64,000 nt of DNA from Streptomyces sp. HB132 (GTDB lineage Bacteria; Actinomycetota; Actinomycetes; Streptomycetales; Streptomycetaceae). A model generated the notes under the pieces. That model was not told where the DNA came from and searched no databases. It saw only the letters and a program-made list of their open reading frames with translations. Shown in pieces: positions 38,598 to 46,972 of this stretch. A program made the translations under genes and the position numbers. Within the stretch, counting starts at the first letter, position 1, and every line of letters begins with the position of its first letter. The stretch covers positions 1 through 64,000 of the forward strand of contig NZ_JAFBGA010000015.1 of NCBI RefSeq assembly GCF_016909575.1. The letters run 5' to 3'.

Positions 38598-40733
38598 GTG
38601 GCGAGGAGTACCGTGCGCGCGTACAGAGCACAGCCCCGGCAGTCCGGCGGGCGGGAGAGCGGCCGGACGGCGGCGGCGCCGACCACGTTCACGCAACGGG
38701 TTCTGGCTCTCCAGCGCTCTGCGGGAAACGCGGTCGTGGCCCGCGCCATCGAGGAGGAACGGCACGAGCACGGCGCCGCGTGCGGCCATGAGACCGCCGG
38801 ACAGCCCGCCGTCGAGAGGTCGTCCGCGCAGCCGTCGTCCGTGCTCGACGCCGTCCGCTCGCCGGGCCGTCCGCTGGACGCGCGTGTGATGGAGAAGGCG
38901 GAGCAGGGCTACGGCATGTCCTTCCGCCACGTGCGGGTGCACAGCGACCCGACCGCGCAGCGTTCGGCTACGGCGTTCGGCGCCCGCGCCTACACCACGG
39001 GCCATGACATCGTCGTCGGCCCCCAGGGCGCGGACGACGAGACGATGTTCCACGAGCTCGACCACGTGCGCCAGCAGTCCATGGGCCCCGTCGCGGGAAC
39101 GGACAACGGGTCGGGCGTGGCGGTCTCCAGCCAGAACGATCCCTTCGAGCTCCAGGCCTCGGCGAACGGCCGGAGGATGGCCCGGGGCGGCATGCCCGAC
39201 CTGTCGGGGCCCGGCTCCGGCGCTTCGGCGGGGGCGGCCACGCCCGCCGCGAGCGGCGGCGAGATCACGGTGGCGCGCATGATGTCCGGCAGCGGCCGGA
39301 AGATGCACAAGAAGGACCGCGGCCAGATGTTCGAGATCATGAGCGAGCGCGGCCCGGTCATCGGCCGCTATGTCCGGTCCCAGTCGGACGGGACGGAGGT
39401 CTTCGACACCTCGCAGGGGAAGCGCATCGCCGTGTACCCGACCGACATCATGGGCCCCAGGGCCACGGTGGGCGGCCTCCACCCGGAGGGCCGGATGCGC
39501 CCGCCGGAGCAGAATCTGCGCGACCGGGACCAGATCCTCCTGTCCGAGGCCGACCTGTCCGGGGCACGGGCGCGGGTGCGCCGGGATCCCAGCCAGGCCC
39601 GCAGGATGGCCGCCACCACCTTCGAGGAACGGCCCGACTACGAGGAGTACGAGAACAACCGCGAGGATCTGCGGCGTCTGGGTGTCCCCGTCCTCAACAA
39701 CGTCGACCTGAGCCGGCCCGAGACCGCCGAGCGCTTCCGTGACGTCGGCCCGAACGCCAACATGCACTTCCAGATGCCGCGTGTGCCACGGGGAACCCGC
39801 GGCTACTCCACCCAGGAGCTCATCAGGGACACCGGGCGGCTTCCCGGACGCGCGGGCCGCGACGACGTGTCGGTGAGCGTCACGACGCCCCACCCGTCCA
39901 GGTACTCGAAGCCCGGTACGCACAACGGGTTCTACGGCATGGAGAACCGGAAGGCCGTGCCGGAGGGCATGAGGCTCGCCGGTGAGCACTCCGACGACGA
40001 CGCGGACCTGGAGGAGTACGGCTACGGCCACCGGCAGTCCACGAAGGACGTGGGTGCCGCGGTGGCCGACCGGCGGAAGACCTACCGGTTGGAGCCCGAC
40101 CGGCGCAGCAACAGCCCCGAGGACGAACCTGGCCCTTCGTACCGCAGCCGGAGCAAAAGCCGTGCGAGCGAGGCTCCGCCGCCCACCCGCCGCCGCAAGT
40201 CGTCGAGGCCGCCCCTGACCACGACGGGCCGCCGTCACGCCGCGGCCCCCGTCAACTACGCGGCGGTGGAGGACGAGGACGAGATCTTCGGCAGTCAGCA
40301 GCCCGAGAGCAGCAGCCACCGTCGCCGCCGGAGCAGCCGCGCCCCCAGCTACGTCGTGGAATCCGCCGACGAGGGGGCGTCCCGACGGAGGAGCCGGAGC
40401 CGGCGCCCCGTGGACTCGTTCGAGCCCGAACCCGAGCGGGAGCGCAGCCGCAGCCGCCGGCGCAGGTCCAGCCGGGCACCCGCAGGCATGTCGGACAGCC
40501 GTCCGATCGACCTCGACGACGCCGTCTCGTACGGAGAAGGACCCATCGACGCCGAACCCCGGCGGGAACGTGGACGCAGCCGCCGGCCCTCGTCCTCCCG
40601 GGTCTTCGTCACGGACAGCGGACGGAGCACCCGCGCCCCCGTCAGCTATGCCGAACCCCAGTACGAGGAGGACTTCGCGTACGAGGGCAATCCGTTCGCT
40701 CCCGCGCCTCGGGATTACAGCCGCCGCCATTGA
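38598..40733 (+). CDS. DUF4157 (eCIS-core) protein with SR-rich C-terminal tail; candidate CIS effector
   Basis: This is a 711-aa protein. Residues 30-50 carry FTQRVLALQRSAGNAVVARA, the LQRxxGN lead-in common in eCIS-associated proteins. The DUF4157 domain follows (about 86-165) with HVRVHSDPTA and a metallopeptidase-like HELDH (152-156). DUF4157 is linked to eCIS toxins and is thought to mark or process cargo. Residues about 225-500 form an unrecognised basic-to-acidic domain, the likely toxic moiety. The tail (about 510-670) is strikingly Arg/Ser-rich (SRSKSRASE, RRRRSSRAP, SRRRSRSRR, ERERSRSRRRRSSRAP), alternating with acidic patches. The GTG at 38598 follows the sequence TTGAGTG with a weak ribosome binding site. 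A hairpin at 40795-40825 follows. Confidence 0.83.
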   Translation: MARSTVRAYRAQPRQSGGRESGRTAAAPTTFTQRVLALQRSAGNAVVARAIEEERHEHGAACGHETAGQPAVERSSAQPSSVLDAVRSPGRPLDARVMEKAEQGYGMSFRHVRVHSDPTAQRSATAFGARAYTTGHDIVVGPQGADDETMFHELDHVRQQSMGPVAGTDNGSGVAVSSQNDPFELQASANGRRMARGGMPDLSGPGSGASAGAATPAASGGEITVARMMSGSGRKMHKKDRGQMFEIMSERGPVIGRYVRSQSDGTEVFDTSQGKRIAVYPTDIMGPRATVGGLHPEGRMRPPEQNLRDRDQILLSEADLSGARARVRRDPSQARRMAATTFEERPDYEEYENNREDLRRLGVPVLNNVDLSRPETAERFRDVGPNANMHFQMPRVPRGTRGYSTQELIRDTGRLPGRAGRDDVSVSVTTPHPSRYSKPGTHNGFYGMENRKAVPEGMRLAGEHSDDDADLEEYGYGHRQSTKDVGAAVADRRKTYRLEPDRRSNSPEDEPGPSYRSRSKSRASEAPPPTRRRKSSRPPLTTTGRRHAAAPVNYAAVEDEDEIFGSQQPESSSHRRRRSSRAPSYVVESADEGASRRRSRSRRPVDSFEPEPERERSRSRRRRSSRAPAGMSDSRPIDLDDAVSYGEGPIDAEPRRERGRSRRPSSSRVFVTDSGRSTRAPVSYAEPQYEEDFAYEGNPFAPAPRDYSRRH

Positions 40734-40794
40734 GGGCGGCCCTGTCACAGGGCCGGCCCCGCACCGGACGGGCGAGGTCGTGGAGTCACGTCGG

Positions 40795-40825
40795 CTGCCG
40801 AAGCCGGTTGCGTCGGCTTCGGCAG
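40795..40825 (+). terminator. Hairpin after DUF4157 gene
   Basis: A perfect 12-bp stem (CTGCCGAAGCCG and its complement at 40814-40825) with a 7-nt loop lies 61 nt past the stop. A smaller GGCCCTG-TCA-CAGGGCC hairpin precedes it at 40738-40754. Confidence 0.75.
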
Positions 40826-40960
40826 TCGTTCGCGGTCCCTCAGCCGAGGCGGCGGCGCAGCCACCGGACGCGGAAGCCGGTGAGCAGACCTGCCGGAGCC
40901 AGGAGGACGCCCGTCTCGATCCACTCGATGGACGGCCCGATTCCGGGAAGGCGAAGAGGT

Positions 40961-41704
40961 ATGAGTTCCAGAACCTGCACGCACGGACGTCACCTGGCCG
41001 CGCTGCTGCTGGCCACTCCCCTCGTCGCGGCGTGCGGTGGCGGGGACTCCGGCGGACGGCTCGGTCCGACAGCGCCGGAGATGGCCCGCGGGCAGCACCT
41101 GGTGATCACCACCGTGGACGGCGTGCGGCTGCGGCCGTCCGACGACGGCCGGGCCGTCACCGATCCGCGGGTCGCGAGCCGCTGGTCGCACCGCGAGGAC
41201 ACCTGGGCGCTCGACCTGTCCTGCGAGGACCACGACGAGCGGTGCCCCCGTATGCCGGTGGTGGACGTCCCGGCCGGCGTCCTTGTCGCCGTCACCGCAC
41301 GGAACGCGGGCATCGAGGTGACCGGACTGCCGGCAGGACTGGACCTGACCACCGTCAACGGCGACGTCACGGTCGTCCGGTCCGGCGGGGACGACGCCAC
41401 CGTCCGGCTCGTCACCCGCAACGGCTCCGTCCGCGCGAACGGCCTGCGTTCCGGGACGTTGCACGCCGAGACGGTCAACGGCGACGTGACACTGGGCAGC
41501 GCGGCCTCACCCGCGCGCGTGACCGCCACGACCGAGAACGGTTCGGTGCGTGTGGACCTTCCTCCCGGCGCACCCGCCTACGCCGTCACAGCCACCACAC
41601 GGAACGGCCGGACCTCGGTCGCCGTCCCCACCGACGCGGAGGGGGCCCGGCACAGCATGAGGCTCGGCAGCGTCAACGGCGACGTCACCGCCACACGCGG
41701 CTGA
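40961..41704 (+). CDS. Lipoprotein with DUF4097-like beta-helix repeats
   Basis: This 247-aa exported lipoprotein has its lipobox at LVAAC (C25). The mature region repeats the pattern LTTVNGDVTVV, LVTRNGSVRANG, AETVNGDVTLGS, ATTENGSVRVDL, TTRNGRTSVAVP and GSVNGDVTATR. This is a ladder of N-G-[DS]-V units typical of DUF4097 right-handed beta-helices. Proteins of this family are putative adhesin or surface-stress proteins of unclear function. The ATG at 40961 follows GGAAGGCGAAGAGG. It ends 16 nt from the convergent ppk2 gene. Confidence 0.82.
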   Translation: MSSRTCTHGRHLAALLLATPLVAACGGGDSGGRLGPTAPEMARGQHLVITTVDGVRLRPSDDGRAVTDPRVASRWSHREDTWALDLSCEDHDERCPRMPVVDVPAGVLVAVTARNAGIEVTGLPAGLDLTTVNGDVTVVRSGGDDATVRLVTRNGSVRANGLRSGTLHAETVNGDVTLGSAASPARVTATTENGSVRVDLPPGAPAYAVTATTRNGRTSVAVPTDAEGARHSMRLGSVNGDVTATRG

Positions 41705-41720
41705 GGGAGTCCGCGCGGGC

Positions 41721-42674
41721 CTACGGGTGCTCCCCCGGCCCGCCCGGGTTCGACGCGAGGCGGGTGGGCGAGAGGGCGGCGTCCTCCTCCCCCGGCTCCA
41801 GCAGGGTGGCGGCGGCGCCCACGATGAGGCGGTCCGGTTCACCGACGGCGTCGGCGTCCTTCGCCGCGTAGTCGATGCGCGCGAGCAGGCTGCGCATCGC
41901 CTCGAGGCGGGCTCTGCGCTTGTCGTTGCTCTTCACGACGGTCCACGGCGCGTAACCGGTGTCGGTGGCCCGGAACATGTGGATCTTCGCCGTCGTGTAG
42001 TCGTCCCAGCGGTCGAGGGAGTCGATGTCCGTGGGCGAGAGCTTCCACTGGCGCACCGGGTCGACCTGGCGTATGGCGAAACGCGTGCGCTGTTCGGCGC
42101 GGGAGACGGAGAACCAGAACTTGACCACGATGATCCCGTCGTCGACGAGCATCCGCTCGAAGGCAGGGCACTGCCGCAGGAACAGTTCGTACTCGGGCGG
42201 GGTGCAGAAACCCATGACCCGCTCGACTCCGGCGCGGTTGTACCAGGACCGGTCGAAGAAGACGATCTCGCCGGGCGCCGGCAGATGGGCTGCATAGCGC
42301 TGGAAGTACCACTGGCCCCGCTCACGGTCCGTGGGCTTGTCCAGGGCCACGATGCGTGCCCCACGGGGATTGAGGCGCTCGGTGAAGCGCTGGATCGTGC
42401 CGCCCTTGCCGGCCGCGTCACGCCCCTCGCAGACCACGACGATCCGGGCGCCGGTGTCCTTCGTCCACCGCTGCAGTTTCAGCATCTCGATCTGCAGGAT
42501 GCGCTTGATCCGCTCGTACTCCCTGCGGCGGATCTTGCGGTCGTAGGGGTAGTTCTCACGCCAGGTCTTGATCGGCCTGCCTTCTTCGTCCAGCAGGATC
42601 GGCTGCTCCGGCCTGCTGGTGTCGACGGTCAGGCCGTGCAGGAGTTCCTTCTCCACCCGGTCACGGTTCACCAT
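41721..42674 (-). CDS. ppk2: Polyphosphate kinase 2
   Basis: This 317-aa cytoplasmic PPK2-family enzyme transfers phosphate between polyphosphate and nucleotides. It has the Walker A CEGRDAAGKGGT (82-93), the DKPTDRERGQWYFQRY block and the Walker B/lid FFDRSWYNRAGVERVMGFC. The single PPK2 domain and length match class I, which preferentially phosphorylates nucleoside diphosphates (GDP/ADP). A C-terminal tail (about 285-317) is Pro/Glu-rich and not conserved. The start ATG at 42674 agrees with homologues. It is not obviously linked to its neighbours. Confidence 0.93.
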   Translation of the reverse strand: MVNRDRVEKELLHGLTVDTSRPEQPILLDEEGRPIKTWRENYPYDRKIRRREYERIKRILQIEMLKLQRWTKDTGARIVVVCEGRDAAGKGGTIQRFTERLNPRGARIVALDKPTDRERGQWYFQRYAAHLPAPGEIVFFDRSWYNRAGVERVMGFCTPPEYELFLRQCPAFERMLVDDGIIVVKFWFSVSRAEQRTRFAIRQVDPVRQWKLSPTDIDSLDRWDDYTTAKIHMFRATDTGYAPWTVVKSNDKRRARLEAMRSLLARIDYAAKDADAVGEPDRLIVGAAATLLEPGEEDAALSPTRLASNPGGPGEHP

Positions 42675-42742
42675 ACAAAGCCTGTCACCTCATCGCGCCC
42701 GCGCAAACCGGAAGCACGGAGGTGATGAGGCGGCGGCGCGGC

Positions 42743-43768
42743 CTACTTCATCTTCTCCGCGAAGAGCGGGACGACCTTCTCCAGCGCGTAGCCGGTGGAC
42801 AGCACCGAGTCGGTGGCGAACGCCGTGCTGATGCCCTTGTCGTCGAAGACGAGGGAGCGGCCGGCCTTCACCGAGGGGACCGCCTCGTAGAGCGGGTCGT
42901 CGCTGATGTCGGTGGCCGGGATGCCGATGGGGGCCATGACCGTCAGGTCCGCGTCGAGGAGGTCCAGGTTCTCCTTGGAGACGGAGACCGAGAAGCCCTC
43001 ACCGGCCTCGGCCTCGATGGCCGGGTTGTTCTCGAACCCGAGCCGCTCGACGAAGTCGACCCGGCCCGTGCCGGAGACGTAGGCGCCGTAGCCCTCGGAG
43101 GTGCGGGAGCCCAGCGTGATCGTGCTGCCCTTGAACTCGGGGTGCGCCTTCACGGCGTCAGCGAACTTCGCCTCGGTGGCGGCGATCAGCTTTTCGCCCT
43201 TCTCCGGGACACCCATGGCGGCGGCGACCATCTCGGTCTGCTTCTCCCAGGAGAGCTTGTACTGGTCGCCGCCCTCGGGCACGCCGACGGTCGGGGCGAT
43301 CTTGCTCAGCGTGTCGTACCGCGTCCGGTCCCCGCTGGACTTGGTGTCGAGGATGAGGTCGGGCCGGAGCGCCGCGATCTTCTCGTACTCGGGCTCCAGC
43401 GTGCCGATCATCTGCGGGCTCTCGTCGTACCTGCCCTCGGCCCACGGTCCGACGCCCTCGCCGCCGAACGCCAGCCAGTCGCTCGCCCCTACGGGCTGCC
43501 CGCCGAGCGCGAGCACCGTCTCGGCGTCGCCCCAGCCGAGCGCGACGACGCGCTGGGGGGCCTTGTCCACGGTGACCTCGCCGAACTTCGTCGCGACCTT
43601 CGCGGGGAAGGCCCCCTCGGTCGCCCTGCCGGAGGCGGAGGAGCCGGAATTGGCGGTGTCGCCGGAGGAGCCGCAGGCCGTCAGGCCGACGAGGAGGGCC
43701 GCGACGACACCTGCCAGCAGGGCCGGAGTGCGACGGGTACGGCGGACACGTGGAGCTGAATCGTTCAT
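42743..43768 (-). CDS. Iron-siderophore ABC transporter substrate-binding lipoprotein
   Basis: This 341-aa FepB/FecB-type (class III) binding protein has a lipoprotein signal (LLVGLTAC-GSS). The mature part shows VTKFGEVTVDKAPQRVVALGWGDAETVLALG and PEYEKIAALRPDLILDTKSSGD, typical of ferric-siderophore receptors. It delivers ferric hydroxamate or catecholate complexes to the permeases encoded upstream of the ATPase gene (44668-46862). The start lies 6 nt from the perfect iron box at 43774-43792, so transcription is repressed by a DmdR/IdeR-type regulator when iron is sufficient. Confidence 0.92.
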   Translation of the reverse strand: MNDSAPRVRRTRRTPALLAGVVAALLVGLTACGSSGDTANSGSSASGRATEGAFPAKVATKFGEVTVDKAPQRVVALGWGDAETVLALGGQPVGASDWLAFGGEGVGPWAEGRYDESPQMIGTLEPEYEKIAALRPDLILDTKSSGDRTRYDTLSKIAPTVGVPEGGDQYKLSWEKQTEMVAAAMGVPEKGEKLIAATEAKFADAVKAHPEFKGSTITLGSRTSEGYGAYVSGTGRVDFVERLGFENNPAIEAEAGEGFSVSVSKENLDLLDADLTVMAPIGIPATDISDDPLYEAVPSVKAGRSLVFDDKGISTAFATDSVLSTGYALEKVVPLFAEKMK

Positions 43769-43773
43769 GCGTC

Positions 43774-43792
43774 TTAGGTTAGCCTAACCTAA
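43774..43792. promoter_or_regulatory. Perfect DmdR/IdeR iron box
   Basis: The sequence TTAGGTTAGCCTAACCTAA has two 9-bp perfect arms around a central C and equals the consensus actinobacterial iron box. It lies immediately upstream of the siderophore-binding-protein gene. Confidence 0.95.
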
Positions 43793-43799
43793 TGCGCGA

Positions 43800-44675
43800 T
43801 CAGGTGGCAGGGTGGCCCGGAGCGCCCCGCACATGGTGACGGCCGAGCGGCACCACCATCGGTGTGGCCGACGCCGGGTCCTCCATCACCGAGCAGCGCA
43901 TCCCGAAGACCTCACCGACCAGCGACTCCGTCACGATGTCGGAGGGCCGTCCCTCGGCGACGATCCGCCCGTCCTTCATGGCGATCATGTGGTCCGCGTA
44001 ACGGCAGGCCAGGTTCAGGTCGTGCAGGACCGCCACCATGGTGACCCCGTGCTCGTGGTTCAGGTCGGTGAGCAGGTCCAGGACGTCCAGCTGGTGGCTG
44101 GCGTCCAGGAACGTGGTCGGCTCGTCCAGCAGCAGGATGTCCGTGCGCTGCGAGAGCGCCATCGCGATCCACACCCGCTGGCGCTGACCGCCCGAGAGCT
44201 CGTCCACCGGGCGTTCGGCGAGGTCCAGGGTGCCGGTCGAGAGCAGCGCCCGGGCGACCGCCTCATCGTCCTCGGCGGTCCACCGCCTGAACCATCCCTG
44301 GTGCGGGTAACGCCCGCGTCCGACCAGGTCGGAGACCGTGATGCCCTCGGGCGCGGACGGGCTCTGCGGGAGGATGCCGAGCACGGCGGCGACCTCCTTC
44401 GTCGGCATCTCCTGGATGCTCCGCCCGTCCAGCAGCACGGCGCCCTCCGACGGGGCGAGCAGCCGCGCCATCGCCCGCAGCAGGGTCGACTTGCCACAGG
44501 CGTTCGGTCCGACGATGACCGTGATCCGCTCCGGCGGGATGTCCACGTCCAGACCGGAGACGATCTCCCGGTCGCCGTAGCCGAGGCGTACGCCCTCGGC
44601 TCGGAGAGTGTGCTCGGCCACGGCGCGGCCACGCCCTTCCTTGTCGTCCGTCCCGGATGTGCGCAGGTCAGCCAC
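43800..44675 (-). CDS. Iron-siderophore ABC transporter ATPase
   Basis: This 291-aa ATPase is of the FecE/FhuC type. Walker A is GPNACGKST (56-64), with Ala where most family members have Gly; the signature is LSGGQRQRVWIAMAL, Walker B is ILLLDEPTTFLD and the H-loop is AVLHDLNLA. It powers ferric-siderophore uptake through the two FecCD-type permeases encoded just upstream. The GTG start at 44675 overlaps the preceding permease's stop. The binding-protein gene follows downstream behind its own iron box. Confidence 0.94.
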   Translation of the reverse strand: MADLRTSGTDDKEGRGRAVAEHTLRAEGVRLGYGDREIVSGLDVDIPPERITVIVGPNACGKSTLLRAMARLLAPSEGAVLLDGRSIQEMPTKEVAAVLGILPQSPSAPEGITVSDLVGRGRYPHQGWFRRWTAEDDEAVARALLSTGTLDLAERPVDELSGGQRQRVWIAMALSQRTDILLLDEPTTFLDASHQLDVLDLLTDLNHEHGVTMVAVLHDLNLACRYADHMIAMKDGRIVAEGRPSDIVTESLVGEVFGMRCSVMEDPASATPMVVPLGRHHVRGAPGHPAT

Positions 44676-45741
44676 CGCTGCCCCCGCGGTTGGCGCGGGC
44701 CAGGAGCAGCAGCAGATAGGGGGCGCCGATGATGCTGGTCACCACACCCACCGGCAGCTGGACCGTCGGCAGCAGGTGCTGCGCGCCGAAGTCGGCGACC
44801 AGGACGATCAGTGCCCCGGTCAGCGCCGCGTGCGGCAGGGCGGCGCCCCTGCCCGGGACCAGCCGGCGGGCGATCGGCCCGGCGACGAACGCCACGAAGC
44901 CGACGGGCCCCGCCGCCGCGGTCGCGACGCCCGCGAGGGCGGTCGCGCAGCCGAGCAGCGCCAGCCGGCCGGGCTCGACGCGGGCGCCGAGCCCGGCCGC
45001 CGCGTCGTCCCCGAGCTGGAGGGGGCCGAGCGCGCGGGCGGCGAGGGCCGTGAGGGGGACGAGTACGGCGACGCAGCTCAGCAACGGCCACACCTCGCCC
45101 CAGGAACGGCCGTTGAGGGTGCCCGTCAACCAGAGGTAGGCCTCCTGCGCGTCGGCGGTGTCGGAGCGGGCCATCACGTACCAGACCACGCTGCTCAGTC
45201 CGGTTCCGAAGCCGACGCCGATCAGCACGAGGCGCTGGCCCGCGATGCCCTGGCGCCAGGCGAGCAGGTAGATCGCCGCACCGGCGGCAACCGCCCCGGC
45301 AAGTGCGCTCCCGGACAGTGCGAGGCCGCTGACCTGGAAGAGCAGCGACGCGGTGACGGCGACCGCGCTCGCCCCGGCACTGATCCCGATGACGTCGGGC
45401 GCGGCCAGGGGGTTGCGCAGCACGGACTGGAAGACGGCGCCGGAGAGCCCGAAGCCGAGGCCGACGAGGACCGCCAGCAGGGCGCGGGGCAGGCGGAGTT
45501 CCAGCACGACGAACCGCGAGCCGCCGTCGCCCCCGCCGGCCAGGGTCTCCACGACCTTGCCGAGAGGTGTCACCATGTCGCCGACGGCGAGCGAGACGGC
45601 GAACATCGCCACCACGGCCACCAGCAGACCGGCCGCCGCCACCACGGAGCGCCCGCGCCCCCGGCCGCGGACCCGTGCAACCGCGCGTACGGCGTCCGCG
45701 AGGCGCGCGTCTGGCGTCTCCCGGAGCAGGGTCCCGGTCAC
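44668..45741 (-). CDS. FecCD-family siderophore permease
   Basis: This 357-aa polytopic membrane protein (about nine to ten helices) is of the BtuC/FecCD family. Motifs are LRLPRALLAVLVGLGFGLSGAVFQSVLRNPLAAPDVIGISAGASA and GPVGFVAFVAGPIARRLVPG, the loop that contacts the ATPase. It pairs with the next permease as a heterodimer. The GTG at 45741 overlaps that gene's stop (GTGA), so translation is coupled; a longer open frame upstream is a shadow. Confidence 0.94.
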   Translation of the reverse strand: MTGTLLRETPDARLADAVRAVARVRGRGRGRSVVAAAGLLVAVVAMFAVSLAVGDMVTPLGKVVETLAGGGDGGSRFVVLELRLPRALLAVLVGLGFGLSGAVFQSVLRNPLAAPDVIGISAGASAVAVTASLLFQVSGLALSGSALAGAVAAGAAIYLLAWRQGIAGQRLVLIGVGFGTGLSSVVWYVMARSDTADAQEAYLWLTGTLNGRSWGEVWPLLSCVAVLVPLTALAARALGPLQLGDDAAAGLGARVEPGRLALLGCATALAGVATAAAGPVGFVAFVAGPIARRLVPGRGAALPHAALTGALIVLVADFGAQHLLPTVQLPVGVVTSIIGAPYLLLLLARANRGGSGG

Positions 45742-46862
45742 AGTTCGACCTGCTTCCTGCGCCGGACCAACCAGATGAAGGGGATGCAGCCGATCGCCGC
45801 GGTGACCACGCCCACCTGCACCTCGCCGGGCGGGGCGACGACCCGGCCGACGATGTCCGCGACCAGCAGCATGATTGGGGCGAGCACCATGCTGTACGGG
45901 AGTACCCAGCGGTAGTCGGGGCCGGTGATGAGCCGGGCGGCGTGCGGTACGGCGAGGCCGACGAAGCCGATCGGGCCGGCGACGACGGTCGCCGCCCCGC
46001 ACAGCAGCACCACGGCGAGTGCCGCGGTCAGGCGGGCGAGGCCCACCCGCTGCCCGAGGCCGCGGGCCAGGTCGTCGCCGAGGGACAGGGCGTTGAGCTG
46101 CGGGCCGAGCAGCAGCGCGAGAACGGCGCCGGCCGCGATGAACGGGGACACCTGCTGGAGCACGTCGGCGTCCCGGGCGGTGAGCGCGCCGAGCTGCCAG
46201 AAGCGGAAGCGGTCGTAGCTCTCGCGGTCCTGGAGCAGGACCGCGCTGGTCACGGAGGTGAGGACGGCGCTCGTCGCCGCGCCCGCCAGCGCCAGCTTCA
46301 CCGGGGTGGCGCCCTCACGGCCGAGCGAGCCGACGCCGTACACGAGGAGGGCGGCGAGGAGCGCGCCGAGGAAGCCGAACCAGATGTACTGCGTGGCGAC
46401 CGTGAATCCGAAGAAGCTGATGGAGCAGACCACGGCGACCGAGGCACCCGCGTTGATTCCGAGCAGTTGGGGATCGGCCAGCGGGTTGCGGGCGACGCCC
46501 TGCATCACCGTGCCCGCGAGTCCGAGCGCCGCACCGGCGAGCAGTCCGGCGACGGTCCGGGGGACACGGACCTCCTGGACGATGAGCTGCCCCTTGACCC
46601 CGAGGTCCGGGGCGAACACGCCCTTCAGCACGTCGTTGAAGGGCACCTCCCCCGAGCCGGTCGCGAGGCTCGCCAGCACGGTCAGCAGCAGGACGGCCAC
46701 GGCCGCGAGGAGTCCGAGCGTCAGGACGGGGCGGCCGCGGGTGCGACGCCGCCCGGATGTCCCGGCCTTCCGTATCCCGTCCCGGACGGGCGTTCCCTGG
46801 AGAACCGGGGCGCTCACAGCCGGATCGCCCGGGGCGGCATGCGGTTGTGCACTGTCCCTCAC
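45738..46862 (-). CDS. FecCD-family siderophore permease, first gene of operon
   Basis: This protein of about 374 aa belongs to the same family as its neighbour, with VRVPRTVAGLLAGAALGLAGTVMQGVARNPLADPQLLGINAGAS and GPIGFVGLAVPHAARLITGPDYRWVLP. I place the start at the GTG 46862, giving a basic N-terminus (SGRRRTRGRP) before helix 1; a GTG at 46817 is also possible. The long frame reaching 46955 would run across the iron box and is rejected. It starts the minus-strand transport operon opposite the flavoprotein gene, with an iron-box-like site between them. Confidence 0.9.
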   Translation of the reverse strand: MRDSAQPHAAPGDPAVSAPVLQGTPVRDGIRKAGTSGRRRTRGRPVLTLGLLAAVAVLLLTVLASLATGSGEVPFNDVLKGVFAPDLGVKGQLIVQEVRVPRTVAGLLAGAALGLAGTVMQGVARNPLADPQLLGINAGASVAVVCSISFFGFTVATQYIWFGFLGALLAALLVYGVGSLGREGATPVKLALAGAATSAVLTSVTSAVLLQDRESYDRFRFWQLGALTARDADVLQQVSPFIAAGAVLALLLGPQLNALSLGDDLARGLGQRVGLARLTAALAVVLLCGAATVVAGPIGFVGLAVPHAARLITGPDYRWVLPYSMVLAPIMLLVADIVGRVVAPPGEVQVGVVTAAIGCIPFIWLVRRRKQVEL

Positions 46863-46905
46863 CTTGCTTGTCGCCCCCGGGACGGGGCGCACCCGGGAAC
46901 ATAAG

Positions 46906-46924
46906 TAAGGTGAGCCTAACAGTG
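46906..46924. promoter_or_regulatory. Degenerate iron box in divergent promoter
   Basis: The sequence TAAGGTGAGCCTAACAGTG matches the 19-bp iron-box consensus at 14 positions, with the AGCCTAAC core intact. It lies between the divergent permease operon and the flavoprotein gene and probably gives iron control to one or both. Confidence 0.65.
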
Positions 46925-46972
46925 CCAGGTCAGCGTTCCGCTGCTGCGCCCCCACGAGGTTCGGAGTACCCC

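Noticed and set aside
46863..46955. N-terminal extension of the first FecCD permease
   Set aside because: It would place the iron box inside the coding region and add a non-hydrophobic, non-conserved segment.
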